Below, one piece after another: positions 39,244 to 39,747 of a DNA stretch of 39,747 bases (position 1 is its first letter; every line of letters starts with the position of its first letter). Below the pieces are notes generated by a model. It searched no databases. It was not told the DNA's origin and was given only the letters and a program-made list of their open reading frames with translations. Source of the stretch: Mesostigma viride (Eukaryota; Streptophyta; Mesostigmatophyceae; Mesostigmatales; Mesostigmataceae); contig RPFO01001397.1 of assembly GCA_009746045.1 (NCBI GenBank), forward strand, positions 1 to 39,747, given 5' to 3'. Made by a program: the position numbers and the translations under genes.

Positions 39244-39747
39244 AGTTAGATGAGATGCTTAGGCTGACACACGGATTTCCGGCCTGCGCGCCGCGTATTG
39301 CCTACCGCGGCTGAGCGGGACACCTCAGTACAGTACGGCAGGGTGTACGGTACTGAGGTGTCATGTGGACCGATGTGCGGTTAGTGCCAGACTGTTCCTA
39401 GGTGCTAGCTCGACCCGCCAGGTCCGGTGTAGCCGGGCCTGACGGGCCGAGTCTTAGCTGGTTGCTAGTGACGTGGTCGCATGGCATTGCAGTGTACAGT
39501 TGTCCACTGGTCGTGTGCTGCAGGTAGCACCGCCATAGGCATATAGGCGTAGCACTGGGGAGTGCCACAGCACCCGAGTCTGCCCAGTTCCATTCTGAGC
39601 CCTCAGCTTTCATCGCTCTCTCTCATTGTATTATTGTAATACAATCATCATTCGCTCTCAGCTTTCGCAGTTGTTCGTCGTCCCTAGTCTCCATCCAACT
39701 TGGACTGAAAAGTTCGATATTTTTTTTTAAGCAAAAAAAAAAGATAT
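39244..39747. other. Unassigned end region
   Basis: Unique sequence after the minisatellite. A hairpin with 13-base perfect arms GACACCTCAGTAC / GTACTGAGGTGTC lies at 39319-39362, and an 8-bp stem TTGTATTA-TTG-TAATACAA at 39626-39644. The window ends in T- and A-runs. It could belong to another retroelement LTR, but no defining end is seen. Confidence 0.5.

Noticed and set aside
34517-39249. Several open frames of 300-860 codons on both strands
   Set aside because: They follow from a 40-bp repeat lacking stops in every frame; the products are pure repeats with no domain, and frames on both strands overlap fully.

Overview
This window looks like nuclear DNA of a eukaryote, probably a photosynthetic one (alga or plant lineage). 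The evidence is: LTR retrotransposons with Ty1/copia-type and Ty3/gypsy-type domains, tRNA-iMet-type primer-binding sites, LTRs with TATA boxes and AATAAA signals, long minisatellite DNA, and a fragment resembling an organellar tRNA-Ser. No host protein-coding gene could be recognised with confidence.

Left part (about 1-13,500): part of an integrated DNA virus. Two transcription units diverge from a 38-base gap at 5620-5657. The plus-strand unit is intact: a coiled-coil basic protein, an A32/FtsK-HerA-type packaging ATPase, a small AT-hook protein, a tyrosine recombinase and a 1,147-residue primase-helicase (AEP primase plus herpes OriBP-like SF2 helicase). The minus-strand unit holds likely virion surface (fibre-like) proteins and smaller genes, and is broken by frame changes. 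The gene set suggests a polinton-like virus, a virophage relative or a giant-virus fragment; no major capsid protein was recognised, and the element may continue beyond the left edge. Between the recombinase and the primase-helicase lies an AT-rich gap with iteron-like repeats, a candidate replication origin. After the primase-helicase come four 54-bp hairpins placed two and two around a 348-bp foldback palindrome.

Middle (13,500-27,160): an unassigned 190-residue ORF (13634-14206), 1.75 kb of apparently non-coding DNA, then a decayed Ty3/gypsy element (15962-27157). Its 5' LTR is split by a young non-autonomous copia-derived element (16462-20975; TSD ATAAC) that encodes only a gag-protease-like protein, a TR-GAG-like arrangement. 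The gypsy element has lost its 3' end and has several frame breaks.

Right (27,160-39,747): repeat-rich non-coding DNA with a family of CCAACGGCCGTTGG palindromes; a second copy of the gag-only element in inverted orientation (29659-34112; TSD ACCTA); a telomere-like stretch; a tRNA-Ser-like fragment; a GT-rich microsatellite; and a 4.5-kb minisatellite of a 40-bp unit that is stop-free in all six frames. The last 500 bases are unassigned, with two hairpins.
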